In this document: piece by piece, positions 32,370 through 45,113 of the stretch
How positions within the stretch are numbered: the stretch's first letter is position 1
Layout: the number at the start of each line of letters is the position of its first letter
From: Dactylonectria macrodidyma
Taxonomy: Eukaryota; Ascomycota; Sordariomycetes; Hypocreales; Nectriaceae
DNA: 64,000 nt
Reading direction: 5' to 3'
Assembly: GCA_020744425.1 (NCBI GenBank)
Contig: JAGMUV010000020.1
Location: forward strand, 434,001-498,000
Position numbers and translations under genes: made by a program
Notes under the pieces: model-generated
Database searches by the model: none
Told to the model about the DNA's origin: nothing
The model's input: the letters and a program-made list of their open reading frames with translations, nothing else

Positions 32370-35010
32370 GTTTGTCAGGAAGTGTGATGAAAAGAGAATC
32401 GGGAGGAAGCGGATTCAAGGAAGACAGTCTATGAATAAGGAGACGGCAGTGTATTTATGAATGAGTCGACAACATCATGTGTTGTAGGTTGCCCCGCTTT
32501 CTGAAAACCATGCCAAATCGCCTCCTTTTCCGCTTGTGCACTATCCGACAGGAACCACCCGGGAACTAAATCCAGTCCGTCATTGTACCTGAAGCTCATC
32601 GCGCTCATTGGGCTGCTACGGGACCTGTGTTTCGTCGGCAAATTTGTGAAAACCCATTCGGCCGAACCGAGGCACGATCGTGTCACATCCCGGGACCCTA
32701 GTGTGATCGTGAACTTTGACCGGACATATTTTACCCCTCTTGTAGATCAGGATTCCACCGGCTTCATGGCTGTGTGGAGAACAGCCTGACACCTTTGGGA
32801 ATATGTCATTTGTGCAGTGCATGCAAATCTTGGATATGAAGTATTGGTTGTAGCAATTGGACACATGTCGTTAGCGATATCCAGAAAAGCCAGACTAATC
32901 CAGTGGCCAATGTAAGTAGCATCACGGATGATGTTGGACCAAGAAAGAGTTGCCTCCATAGGGATGCTCAACCAAGCTTTTGGGAACTATGTAACACTTC
33001 CCATATATTCCAAACTCATCATTACATACATGCATTTCCTATGCAACGTAGATCAAGTTGCTCGCGATGTGATTGCCGACAACCCCGCATTTTGCGGTGG
33101 CCTGTCTACTGTTCACTTCCCCGCGACCTTCCGGTCCATTTGACGTAACCCCAGAACCCCAGACGATCGAGATACAAGCTCCACAATTCGATGAGCTCTT
33201 TTTACTATAACGGCTTTGAATTTGACATGAAAAAGTTCTGTATTATTCCCATCCTCTCAGTTGCGCCCTGTTACTATCTAAATATCGAGGTTCCAGATAG
33301 AGGAAACGTTGCTTGTCCACTACTTTTCGCGTAATTCCACTCACCCTTCCAATCTTGTGGCTCTTTCAGCTCGAGAGAAGTACATTTTTCCAACAGCCCC
33401 ACAGGCCATCATTTTATCATCTTTCGATTCGTTGATTACTAACTGCAGGTAGGGGGCCTCATCAAACGCGTCTCATGCGGGAGGCGCATTCACTGCAAAC
33501 TTAGCGCCCTCAAGAGAGTGACATTTCCAAGTGGCAAGCGAGGGATCCAAAGAAAGCACTGCAATCCATTCCAATGGAAGCCCTTCAATCGCCCTGTCAC
33601 CAATTTTCACTGAACAAACTTCGACCGAGATTAGAGGCGCCAGTCGAAGAGGGCGCCGCGAACATAACCACATGAACCACTACTTCGATGCCGCTTCCCC
33701 CCCCCTATTTCTACACAAATACGACACAAAGTCCATAGAACTTGGTTGGCATTTGGCAGGCTGGCGCGCGTTTCGAGAACAGCTACCCTACAACTCGTAG
33801 TGCTCACCCTCGTCCCGCTGCTAAGTTGGGGGCTTCTTCAGTCAATCGATCTCGCCAATGAATCTCTAGCATTGAAGACATGCTTTGCAGCCCAGTCGGT
33901 GCGCCACATTCTATTGGGCTGCCACAGGTCAATAGTTAACAACCACCGATAAGTTAGATGCAGTTTAGACTAGCCGTGGCCTGATAGAGGTCCCCGAAAC
34001 CGGAGCTGAGTGCAGACTTGGGCAAGCCATCATATGACACATCACAAAAACTCTTTCCGTCTGTTTCTGCGCACTACATGGACTGTCTTCTCGTCCTGTA
34101 CCCCTTGAAGCGGGGCAATTGCTATTACGGACGATGGGAATCCTTTGCGCGCCAGTATGGTATTGTGTGATAAACGTGGCAAAATGGGTATTCCAAGTTC
34201 CCGGCAACTGTTGAATCATATGAACTTACTTACGCTGGAATAAAAACGCCATATGCTGGGATAATTATTATTTATTTCAAGTATTTCCCAAGAGTCCAAT
34301 AAGTGTGTACAAGTGAACAATTAAGTTTGGCACGTCCCTCTTCAGTTGACGAGGGCGTGTCAAGTCACAGAATAGCCGGCGACGATGTCGAGAAATAGTC
34401 GGTGAGCGGCTATGATACTGTGTATGTATCAAGATCCTACATATACCATCTAATTCCGCCTGGAAACACGTACCATCTACGCTTGAATGATCTCAAAAAA
34501 AAAATGACAAAAAAACCCCTTGCGTTGAAGTCCAGTCCACGGCCCGCCCCGCGTTTAATCTAGACCGCGCTATGGCCGCGCTGCGCTGTTCAGCTTATGT
34601 CGCCCAACAGCCACGTTTCTACCTTGCCAATCAGATCAGAGAGTGCACGATGGGGCGTACCTTACGGAACATACTATTACTTGTAGTTTCATCAGCTACC
34701 GTCTTACGTCAACTAAGACACCAATAGACGATAGATGAGTGTGTCTCAACCCAACTTTTTTGGCCCCTTCAGAGTCTCGATGGCATCAGTCACCTTTCGC
34801 TAGTCCCATCGCGAGCAGACTACAGTTGGGCACTGGAGCACACACTCCGATGTGACTGGTATCGCTCATCGCCCACCCACGTATAGCTGAGTTAGGCATG
34901 AATATTACTTAATAGAAGGGTATTTCTCGACCTTGACAGCATCAAGCTAGCTCTTCACGGTCACTTTTGTCCCCTACACTCACCTGAAGCACCAGCCCAA
35001 CTCTTCAACC
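32370..35010. other. Long intergenic region, no gene seen
   Basis: 2.6 kb between the divergent cyclase and tyrosinase genes. Open frames of up to about 90 residues occur on both strands (for example 32747-32971 and 32429-32686 minus, 33531-33800 plus), none with a recognisable family or intron-joined extension. I call none of them. Promoters of both flanking genes should lie at its two ends. Confidence 0.45.
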
Positions 35011-37526
35011 ATGGGAGACACTTATAAGACGGACGATGATTCCGGCACCTTTGGCATCACGGGTCTCCCCCGGCCAGCCGATGCCGAAGTCAAGACCAAG
35101 ACCATCCCCTACGTGACCAACCTCCCGCTGCGCTACGAGATCTCCGAGTTTGCGAGCTCCAAGGATAAGGAGGTCCGCAAACAGTGGACGCTCTTCATTC
35201 TCGCGCTCGAGAAATTCAAGAACAAGTCGGTCGACGAGAAGCTTTCCTACTTCCAGGTTGCTGGCATTGTGAGTTTTCATGTGAAGACTGTTTTGATACG
35301 TGGGTACTAATGACAGTTTGCAGCATGGATACCCAGAGACTGTCTGGGACAATGCTCCTCCGCCGAAGCCGGATCCCGTGAATCCCGGACCTGGAGATCA
35401 ACCCTATGGAGGGTATTGCAACCACAACGGGCTCAACTTCCCAACGTGGCATCGGCCTTATATGCTGCTCTTTGAGGTTCGTTACACCACGAGATGCTTC
35501 CCATAAGCATAGACTAAAAGACATAGCAATGCATCTGGGACAACATGAAGGACATCATCAAGCACTGGACCAAAGAGCATGGGCTTTCTGACCCAGACGC
35601 CAAGCTCTGGTACGACGCAGCCAAGAAATGGCGCATGCCGTACTGGGACTGGGCGCGCAAGCAAGTCTATGCGGCCAACTTCGCCCTGCCTCAAGTCCTG
35701 ACTCAGGGTTCTGTCCGTATATACCCCCCTGCGGAGGTCAAGGGACTGTATCCTCCCAAGGGCGTTTACGCAAACCCGTTCTGGGGTTTCGACAACCCGG
35801 AGCAGGACGCCAACGGCGATCCGCTGCCATTTGGGCAGATGCCTGGGGATAAGGCCAAGTGGAACATTCATGACAACCCTGTCAAGCATCCCGACGCAAC
35901 ACCAAATCCCGAAGACCCAAAGAGCACATGGTTCCCTGTAAGACAAGACCACAGAGCGCTATACTTGAGAGCCGACTAACATGGCGGTAGTGGAGTCAGG
36001 CTACTGGCATCGGCCGATACGGCATCTTCGTCAACAATGATCAAGGCTTCCGCGGCCTTGAGGGCGTCAACAACTCGTGGGTGGCCAATGCCACCATTGC
36101 GGCCCCTGAGAAGCAGTGGTACACGCCTGAGAACTTCAGCAAAAAGGGGATCAAGTGGAACCCTGGAACTCTGGCCGACGCAGTCAACCGCATGTACTCG
36201 CCCCAGTACAACACGACCTGGGGCGAGTTTGCCTCCACCAAGTGGGTTGATGAGGGCAACGCCAACACTACAACTGGATACCTGTCGCTCGAATATATCC
36301 ACAACAACGTCCACGTGAGTGACAGAACTACTGAACGAATTAGAATGGACTACTAACTTCGTTTCTTGTCAGAACTTTACCGGAGGTCAGGACTTGAACA
36401 ATGGGCTTGGCCAAATGAGCGACGTGCCCGTTGCGGCATTTGACCCGGTCTTCTGGCTCCATCACACGTAAGTTTGAACCTGCCACTCCAAAGTAAATGC
36501 TATATCTGACTGCCCAATAGCCAAATCGACCGTCTCCTGGCCATCTGGCAGAGCCTGTACTGGGATCTCTGGTGGGACAAGAAGGAGCCCGGCACAGGCA
36601 ACGTCAAGGACGACACGCCAGACGAACCTCTGCAGCCGTTCCATGACAAGAATAATGGTGATCCACTGGCGGACGTGTGGACGGCCAACAAGTGCCGCGA
36701 CTGGACAAACCTCAACTACCAGTACGACGACCTCATGGCCTTGTCTCAGACAGCGCTGCTGCCTGACGGAACCCTGGACGAGGCCAAGTTCAAGAGCGAT
36801 CTGCAGGTCTACATCAATCGCATGTATCCCGCCACGGGACACCTCGTGCAGTCGATTCGAGCCGCACCAGACGTCAACACGCCCGAGGGCCTCGCACCTG
36901 ATTCGGGAGAAAAGGATGCCCCAGGAGCAACGCCGTGGAAGGACTACATCATCAACGTCGTCTACGACCGCTACGCCCTCGCCGGCCGCGCCTACACCAT
37001 CGAGTTCTTCCTAGGCGGACCGGAGAACAAGCCTAAGACGATCTGGGAGCGACAGAACCGCGTGGGCCACGTCTTCACCTTTGGCGGTGGCGTGCGAAGC
37101 TCCGAGGATAGCTGTGCCAACTGCAAGACGCAGAAGGATGCGGGCGTCTTGTCTTGCGCTCAGGTTCCCCTCACCATCCAGCTGCTGCACCACGCCCTGG
37201 ACCACGTCGCCGACCATCCCATCACTAGCTTTTTGGACGAGGAAGTAGAAGAATACCTGAAGCTGCACCTGAACTGGCGCTTCATCCAGGCCGGTGGCGC
37301 AGAGGTTGAGGCTGATCAGTTCCCCAACACAACTATCTCGGTGCTGCGTGGTACAGGCAAGCCGCGAACCATCAAGCCTGCTCCCGCCGAGAAGGGTCTC
37401 TTTGCGCTCGAGGCTATGTCGCTCGAGGCGCCGTCCCAAGTTTCTCTTACGCCCGAGTACTACGACTACGAGGTGATTCCAAGCATCACCAAGGGCAAGC
37501 AGTGGGGTGCGGAAGCGGCCGCTTAA
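35011..37526 (+). CDS. Tyrosinase (type-3 copper polyphenol oxidase)
   Basis: Model: join(35011..35268,35324..35476,35527..35937,35991..36314,36373..36467,36521..37526), 748 residues. The CuA site uses His87 (IHGYPE, at the start of exon 2), His120 and His129 ([16 protein letters not shown]); Cys118-x-His120 would form the thioether bridge of fungal tyrosinases. The CuB site is HNNVHNF (His378, His382) and [14 protein letters not shown] (His412). There is no signal peptide, so a cytoplasmic location is likely. A C-terminal region after about residue 560 is the usual removable lid. The enzyme oxidises monophenols to o-quinones, for melanin or other phenolic metabolism. A Zn2Cys6 factor and an acyl-CoA ligase follow directly. 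Confidence 0.92.
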
Positions 37527-38048
37527 GTTATGTGACTCGACGTATGGGGACGTCCGCGCTTCTCTTTGGACCTCGGCACTGGCTTCACACTAGACTATGG
37601 ATGTGTGGTTGTGGAAACAATAGCGGGCAGGGACACGGGAATAACTTCAATTCGTAGCTGATGCTTCTATAACTATAATGGAGCTAGTTTCTCCATCATA
37701 GTAACCCTTTACCAATATATGCTAGTTAAACACCCCATCCTCATCCCGTTCTACCACCTTCGTTATCGTGATATTGACCCATCGTGTCTCCACCTCCTTC
37801 AACCACCCCTGTCCTGTCTTTCCCCACCATCTCCTCAACCCAACCACGATAAGGTACCCCGGACTTTCGGCTAACTCTTCCCCCGCAATCCAAGACGGAC
37901 TCCTTTTTTTCCTCGCCACGGACGTTGCTCTTGATGCGTCCCATCCGATGACCTGTCATGACCCCCGAGAAGACGCGCCAGCAGTGACCCCGTTGCAACG
38001 TATCCCCGCTCTGCCTGGCCGCCAAAGAGTAGCCCAGCGCAATACGTC
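37527..38048. other. Intergenic gap
   Basis: About 520 bases between tyrosinase and the Zn2Cys6 gene on the same strand; pyrimidine-rich in its right half, consistent with a promoter and 5' UTR. No gene seen. Confidence 0.45.
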
Positions 38049-40805
38049 ATGTCCGACTCGCCGCGGCAGCCTTCTCTGCGGGGCCATGCGTCTCCATCTC
38101 CACTGGGCCGTGAATGCTCCGTGTCTGGTGCGGCCAAGGCCCAGGGTACTAGGGCGCGCAACGCGTGCATGCGATGTTACAAGCAGAAGCTAAAGGTGAG
38201 TACCGGTTACTTTGTTCTAATAACTTTGTCCAAGAGGTCAAACTAATGCCTGTCATGGCTAATAGTGCGATAATGAACGGCCATGTGCACTCTGTACCAG
38301 GTCCAGCATGGAGTGCATGGAAAATGTCCCGCGGCCAAGGTATGTCACACTCAACACAGTTCTATCAAGATCGAGCATTGTCTGACCTGTTTTCACCTTC
38401 AAGACGCCATAGAAAAGGGCCCGCCACTACAACTAAGCATCGCGTACCTACTCGACGCGAACCACGTCAACCATCTCCCGTCATCCATGATGCCATGCAC
38501 ACGCCAAGCCTATCAGTAAGCGAATCCGGGCCACCATCTCCTGCTTCTGAAGAGCAATCTACTGTACGGGTGTCGACTCATGACAGCCCGACTTCCTACC
38601 GACTGTATTTCCATGTGAGTAGATGTCTCTGAACGCCCTCACTCACTAGCTCAGCTGACGTCTCAAGATCTACGATGAGTGGCATTCATCACCAGCTATC
38701 GCCGATAACACAGAAGATAATCCCAGAGCTGCTTCAAATCCGAACAGCATATCTCGAACCCAAAAACGGGTTCCCGTTGTGGACTTGGTCGACATGCAGC
38801 TCCCACCTGCTGATGTCGCGGAACTACTTTTAGACTCTTACATCAAGACTTCCCATTGGTATCAACTCATCGTTCACGAAGCGTTATTCCGGGAAGAATT
38901 CGGCGAGATGATCAGGCTTGGTACCATTGAACCCCGCCGCTTCTCGTTTCTCATCCTTTCCTTCGTCATTCTCGCCATGGGCTGCACCTTTGCCGACCAG
39001 AAAGCTATCCAGGAACGCCACCCTGGCTACGACACCCTTGCCCTTCAGAAAAAGATGATTCGCAAGGTGGAAGGGAGCTTCCTCGAGATGTTTGACATCC
39101 CGACCCTTGAATCTGTTCAGGTGGCCACTCTGCTTACTTCGTATCTGGGCTTTCACGGCAACATCCCTAGACGTGCGTACGTTGTTCTTGGCGCTGCGAT
39201 AAAATCCGCGCTATCTCTTGGGCTCCATAACGAGTCGTCTTGGGGAGACATGAATCCGATTCAGAGAGAGGTCCGCAGGAGATGTTGGCAGAATATTTGC
39301 ATTTCTGAAACGTAAGTACTCAAAGCAGTTATCCGGTTTCTGACTAATTCCGGTCAAGGTTCATTGCCATCAACTGTGGACGGCCATGTCTCGTGAATAA
39401 ACTACACTGGGACGTAATATTGACGCGCAATATTGACGACACCCTGGTCCGGTGTCCAGGTTACACCTCTACAGAGCTTCTGGAAGACGGCTCCCGCCAA
39501 GACGTCACCATCCTGTCCTACCAAAGACGCAAGTTCAACCTGTACAAAATCATGTTCAACATGATCGAAATATTCTATCTTCAAAAAGCCGCATCCATCA
39601 AGACAATCATCCAGCAGGCGAAATCTCTCAGGCAGCGCCTAGAGACGTGGGAAAGCGAGATTCCACCCGAACTGAGGCTGTCTTCCTACAAACCCGGGTC
39701 TCCTAACGTAGATCCGGATCAAGTAGTCAAAGTCTTCAAAGTCCAGGCTCTTGCGCTGCAATTACTCTACTACAATGCGCAAATCATCTTGTACCGGCCG
39801 TTTCTGACGTACGACTCAGCGTCTCATCAGCGGAGCATTAACAAACTCGGAACTCCAATCCACTCATCACGTATGCCAAGTGTTGTGGAGGGCACAGCCA
39901 TGAAAGAGATTGACCTAGAATTCTACCAAACATGTCGGAGTCAATGCTGGGAAGCAGCCATCAAGACGGCAAAAGTCTGCGAGTATCAGGATATATTGAA
40001 ATGGGCCGGCAGATCACCCGTTGCTCCATTTATCGGCATCCACACCTTCACCGCAGGTGCTGTTCTTTGCCTATTCGCGCTGTCCTGTCCATTGACGGCC
40101 ACGGCACAAAGATCAAAGCAAGCGCTAGGGAGACTCATACAGATCTCTCGCATTATGGACTCTCCAGCAACACTGGCCAATGAGTCGGCAAAGATTGCCA
40201 AAGATTTTTTGAAGCTGGTCCTCTCGGAAGAAATGCAAGCGTTGACATCGGGCAAACTGGACGACTTGGCCGACATTGGATTCAATCAAAAGTCCGACGA
40301 AATCCTTGTACGGACTTCAAAGTCATTAGATGTACTTGCCGCTCCTCAGGATGAAGGAACTCCACGGCTATTAGACGCCGTCAGAAACGCTACAAATGAC
40401 AACAGAACTCCATCCTCCGACATAAGCTGGCAAGGAGGTGCGGGTCAAATGATGCACAACAAAGAGACTCCGACACCATTACAGCATCACACTGCCTTGA
40501 GTTCTGGTACTTTTGATGACGCCGTTGTGGCTTTACAAAGTGGTGAGCGATTTCATACCACTTCCCTGTGATTCTCATCTAACGCTGTTCTAGTTTTCCG
40601 AGACGGACGAGCCATGTCCCATCCACAGGATCAATCGACACACAACACCGGCCAGTATCACAACGAATGGCAAGGTCCCGAAGCTACCTACGGCGGCTCT
40701 ACATACTCATCTGTATCTCCGGGTTATGCTAACTTTGGTAACGTGGAACTGTCATTGAACAGCTCCAACCAAATGTGGATCTGGGACAATACATACAACT
40801 TCTAG
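38049..40805 (+). CDS. Zn2Cys6 transcription factor with fungal-specific regulator domain
   Basis: Model: join(38049..38195,38266..38339,38404..38614,38668..39311,39359..40542,40594..40805), 823 residues. The zinc cluster is split by intron 1: ACMRCYKQKLK joined to CDNERPCALCTRSSMEC, giving CX2CX6CX5CX2CX6C. A basic stretch and a Ser/Pro-rich linker follow. The fungal_trans domain covers about residues 250-480 (GCTFADQKAIQERHPGY, LGAAIKSALSLGLHNES, REVRRRCWQNICISETFIAI). The C-terminus is Gln/Asn/Tyr-rich and ends with QMWIWDNTYNF, a likely activation segment. It lies between tyrosinase and an acyl-CoA ligase and ends only 30 bases from the ligase stop, so transcripts of that convergent pair probably overlap. 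Confidence 0.9.
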
Positions 40806-40835
40806 CGAGCATGTCTATCTTTACATATCTATCCT

Positions 40836-42610
40836 CTAGAGTTTAGACTGGACACCTTGGTCCTCTTGCTTGGCCTTGTCTACTAGAACACGCCTCAGAA
40901 TCTTTCCAGCGGCGCTCTTAGGCACTTCGCTGACAAATCGGACGCCGCCTCTCAGTTTCTTGTGAGCTGCAACCCTTTCACTGAGCCATGAAATTATGCT
41001 CGCTCCCAACTTATCTGTCCCTTTGACGCCGCCTCTTGGGACAATGTATGCTCTCGGGACCTCTGTGGCCTGCCCCTTGTCGTAAACACCAATGACGGCC
41101 ACGTCGTCAATGTCTTGATGGCTGAGAAGGACTCCTTCCAGCTCTGCCGGCGCGACTTGGAAGCCCTTGTACTTGATCAACTCCTTGATGCGATCGGTAA
41201 TGAAGAAGTCACCGTTCTCATCTTGGTGTCCAACATCTCCAGTCTTGAAGTATCCATCCTCGGTAATGGCATTTTTTGTTCCTGCGGGGTTGTTAAGGTA
41301 TCCCAGGAAGATGTTTGGTCCCTTGAGCCAAAGTTCTCCCGTCTGTCCGGCTGGAACTTCCTTTTCCTCCGGAGACATGTACTTGGCCACCATGTTCGGA
41401 AGCAATGGTCCAACGGAACCGATGGTATCGTGCCACTTATCCCACGCCTGGACGTGAGTTGCCGGGGAAGTCTCCGATAGGCCGTATCCTTGCTTAATGG
41501 GAACCTTGATCCTCTGATAAACGGTTTCAACAAGCTCCTTGGTCAACGGAGCGGCTCCAGAACTCAACATTCGGAGCGAGCTCAGGTCGTAGTTGGCGAC
41601 GATGGGGTGCTTTCCTAGTAACAGTGCAACAGGAGGAACAACGGGCGCCATGGTGATTTTCATTTCTTGGATGTAGGAGCAAAATTTGTCCAGCTCGAAC
41701 TTCGGCATGACGACGAGCTCAATGCCAGAGTACATGGCCAAGTGCATGAGGCAGACAAGACCTGTATCGGAATTAGTGGGCAGTTCATCTTGAAATTTCC
41801 AAACCATACGTACCATAAATGTGATAGAATGGCAAGAATGCCAACATGCGGTCTCCGGCCTTGTTAGCTCCGCCATTCCAGGTCATGTGCGGTCCTTCAA
41901 CACTATGGATCATCAGGATATTCGACACAATGTTCGTATGTGACAGCATGACACCCTTGGGAAGGCCAGTGGTTCCACTGCTGTATGCCAAAAACGCCAG
42001 GTCTGTCTTGGGGTTTGTTAGATGTGTCCTCTTGTGCCGAGAGTCTCCTTGAATCAACCACAGCTCCTTAAAGTGCATGAAGTTCTTCGTTTCATCCTTG
42101 GCGTCTCCGACAAGCACAATCCGATCTTTAGGTATCCCGGCAATCTTTGCAGCCGCACACGCTACTTCCAAAAAGGCGAGCTGCGTCACCAGGACCTTAG
42201 CTTTCGAGTCCTGTAGTTGGAAGGCTAGCTCCTTGGTGGTGTAAGCCGGGTTTACAGGCGAAACGATGCCGCCTGCCCAGTGTGTACCCCAAATGAGAGA
42301 AGGGACGTCAATGCAGTTAGGCGTGAACGTGGCTAACACGTCGCCTTTTTGCCATTGCCAGACCGACTTTAGGGTTTTGCCAAAATTGACTGCCGCCTTT
42401 TTGGCTTGACCGAAGGTGTAAGAGCGCTTGGTCTCAGCATCTCGAAAGATAACTGCTTATTGTTAGCCAACTATTTGTTCTAGTGAAGTTGACACCCGAC
42501 TGACCTTTATTGTTAGGGAATGGACGGTCTGTTCTCTCGAATAACAAGTCCCAGATCGAGATGTCAGGAACATGGATATCGGGGAGGCTATTGTTTGTCA
42601 GAACACGCAT
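40836..42610 (-). CDS. 4-coumarate-CoA ligase-like acyl-CoA synthetase, peroxisomal (SKL)
   Basis: Model: complement(join(40836..41761,41814..42452,42505..42610)), 556 residues, the normal length. ANL signatures: AYSSGTTGLPKGVMLSHTN (P-loop), GYGLSETSPA, GYFKTGDVGHQDENGDFFIT, DRIKELIKYKGFQVAPAELE and the C-domain lysine in KSAAGKILRR. It would activate an aromatic or medium-chain acid as acyl-AMP and transfer it to CoA. The protein ends in Ser-Lys-Leu, a canonical PTS1, so it should act in peroxisomes, for example in side-chain beta-oxidation of phenylpropanoids. It is convergent with the Zn2Cys6 gene and near a tyrosinase, suggesting a phenolic-acid context. The start is the first in-frame ATG. 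Confidence 0.9.
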
Positions 42611-45113
42611 TGATGAGATTGAAGATGGATATCGAAGCCTACCTAGACTTGGTCGGCATTTTGGCAAGAGTCAAGATACGTCAAAGTATGGATTTGAAAT
42701 GCCGCGCAATCTAAAGAACCCTCACAGACAATGTCACTCATCGCGAGTCTGCTATATACCTGACAAAACGCGGGGAATACCCCAGCATGTTGACACTACC
42801 CCAGACATTACGGGGCGAATCTACGATGAAACCCGAGCCTTTGCCGAATAGGAGAATAGATTTGGTCGAGGAAGGCTTCAACTACGCCGAGAGCCGAGGC
42901 AACTTTCATCGACCCACTTCTTGTTGGGAGGCGATTCAATATTCCGCTATACCCGACTCTTGACGTTGGGAACCCCTCTTTCTTGATAAGTTATTTCCGG
43001 TCCATTCTGTGGCCATTCATCAAGCAACTGTCTGCATCGTTGCCACTTTTTGTGCCCCATTGACAACTTGAGTGCAGTCATATATTTGTGGGGTTCGCTC
43101 GTTTTCCTCCTAGTTTGGGCGTCGCGGGGAGGCTAGGAGAGATGATACAAATTCACCGTGATGTGACCTCTTCAACCAAAAATATGAGCTTAAATAACAT
43201 TTTCGACTCCGCGGATTAATCATGTTTATCCTCCTGGTTTGCCAGGCTCTAAGGCCAACCATATGATTGACATCAAGCATGGATTGAACAAGACACATCA
43301 TGGATGCTTGGAGGGAATCGGGATGCCGAAAAGAGCCTACCCTACATAGAAGAGCAAGACTATTCTTGAGAAGGCTAGGTTCGATTTCGACTCCAACAAG
43401 TAGTTCAGACAAGTTGGGCGTGTTGCAACGACTCGACATGAGAGCTGGGATCCCCCTCCTATCTGGTCACAGTTTCTCACGACTAATAATCACGAAGCCA
43501 GTCATGACAGATCAGTTCACAAGTAGGCACATTTTTGTGAACAAGTAATGCAAGCCTAGAATGCTCACAATTTTAAGCCCCCTCGGTGGTAGTACGTAGT
43601 AACCACTACTGCCCGCATTGACGAACTAGCGGATGCAAGACCAACTTCCGACTGCGGGGTGTGTGTCCAAGTTCCGGTGGCTCTTTATTTGGCCCGGTGG
43701 CATTTCCCCTTTGGCCTAAAATGGGCGCCGGTGGCCACAATCTCCGGTGGCTCCGGTCTTAATGTCCGGCGGCATTTTTTCACCGCAAGTTGCCACCGGC
43801 GATTTGCTAGAAACCCACCAGAACCTGAGAAAGACCATGGCGCCGGCGCAATGCCATATTTGAAGATTGTCCGAAGATCTGAATCTCGTTGACAGCGGTT
43901 CTGTCAGATGAGGGCCCCAGCCATTGCCAGTGCCATTCCGGCGCAATATTACGGACGCATTCCTCACTCCAATCTCCTGGTGACTCTCTAGCTTGGCTTT
44001 GACAACGCCCCAACTGATCAGGCGCAGTCGACATATTGCGTTCGATGCTGTCTAATTGCACTCAGCCCCAGATGGACCACTCGGGAATAGTCATGTTCTC
44101 ACATCCGACTTGATGCTGGAACGACCACCTCTAGTCATCCTGCAGGATGAAAGGTTGGGGTAGTAGCCGCTGCAGGTGTGGGACGCATCTCATCCTTGTC
44201 CATTTTCCTGGGGAAGATCCCGGGTCTAAAAATGCTTCGTCACCAGGGTTTGAAGTCCCCGCCATCACTTCTCACCGGCTTTGAGCAGAGGCTCGCCAAT
44301 AGCCAGCTTGGTCAATAACGCATCTTGGGCACGCGCACGCGGCAATCTCTGAATCTTGACCTAGGTTCCTTGTGTCAGTGATCCAGATCTGCGTTCTACG
44401 TGGAGTGGTATTGGTGTAATGTGTTGCCCGGAAGCTTGGTGGCATGTTCATGGAGCCGATTATTTGGGGGTGTGCATGGTTTTGACAGCGCCGATCACAA
44501 AAGGAAGATAAAGGGGGGTTAATAAGCGGCAGGGAATTCGCATGTTCTTTAAAGCCCGGTCCCGTAGCGTAAAGCAGCAGGATGCTCCGTGATTACAAGA
44601 TACTCCGCAAGATCCGCAGGCACGGGATTCTCAACAAACCATGTCTTGAGAAGGTTTCATGTACGACTTTCGAATGGATCAGTGTATAGTGCATAGTGTT
44701 TTAAGATGCCGGTATTCACAAGCGGGCGCAACCGGCTGCAAGATGAACGCAAATAGCGTATCCTTCCCAATCGGCATTTTCTTAGGGGGCAACCCATCCC
44801 CGGGTTCTATGACATGTTTCTACCCGAGTGATCCGACAACAGACGCCACCCACGGAAAGTGTCCGTGAATGTCGATCGACTCGAGGACAAGGAGACAAGA
44901 CAGACTCGAATCACTGGTTTTACTTACTTGGAGAAAGACTTCCCCCCACCCCATTCACCGCTTCCCCGGTCTAGTTCCCCTGCTCTAGTGATGCAGGCTT
45001 GGTCGAAATCGTCTCACCCATCTTACCCCATTTTATCCCCCGCACTGCCCCCCCAGCTGAGACTTATTACCCCTTGACACGCACCTGGAGCTCATCATTT
45101 CGATACCTTGCCG
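42611..45113. other. Long intergenic region, no gene seen
   Basis: 2.5 kb between divergent ligase and Zn2Cys6 genes. A cluster of CCGGTGGC or CCGGCGGC words (about six, in both orientations) lies between 43672 and 43802. No frame shows family patterns. The last 250 bases are pyrimidine-rich with C-runs, typical of a fungal promoter/5' UTR. Confidence 0.45.

Noticed and set aside
32429..33148. Several 70-85-codon frames on both strands
   Set aside because: No family pattern, no consistent splice joins and mutual overlap; treated as non-coding.
37011..37439. 142-codon minus-strand open frame over the tyrosinase
   Set aside because: Antisense shadow of the last tyrosinase exon.
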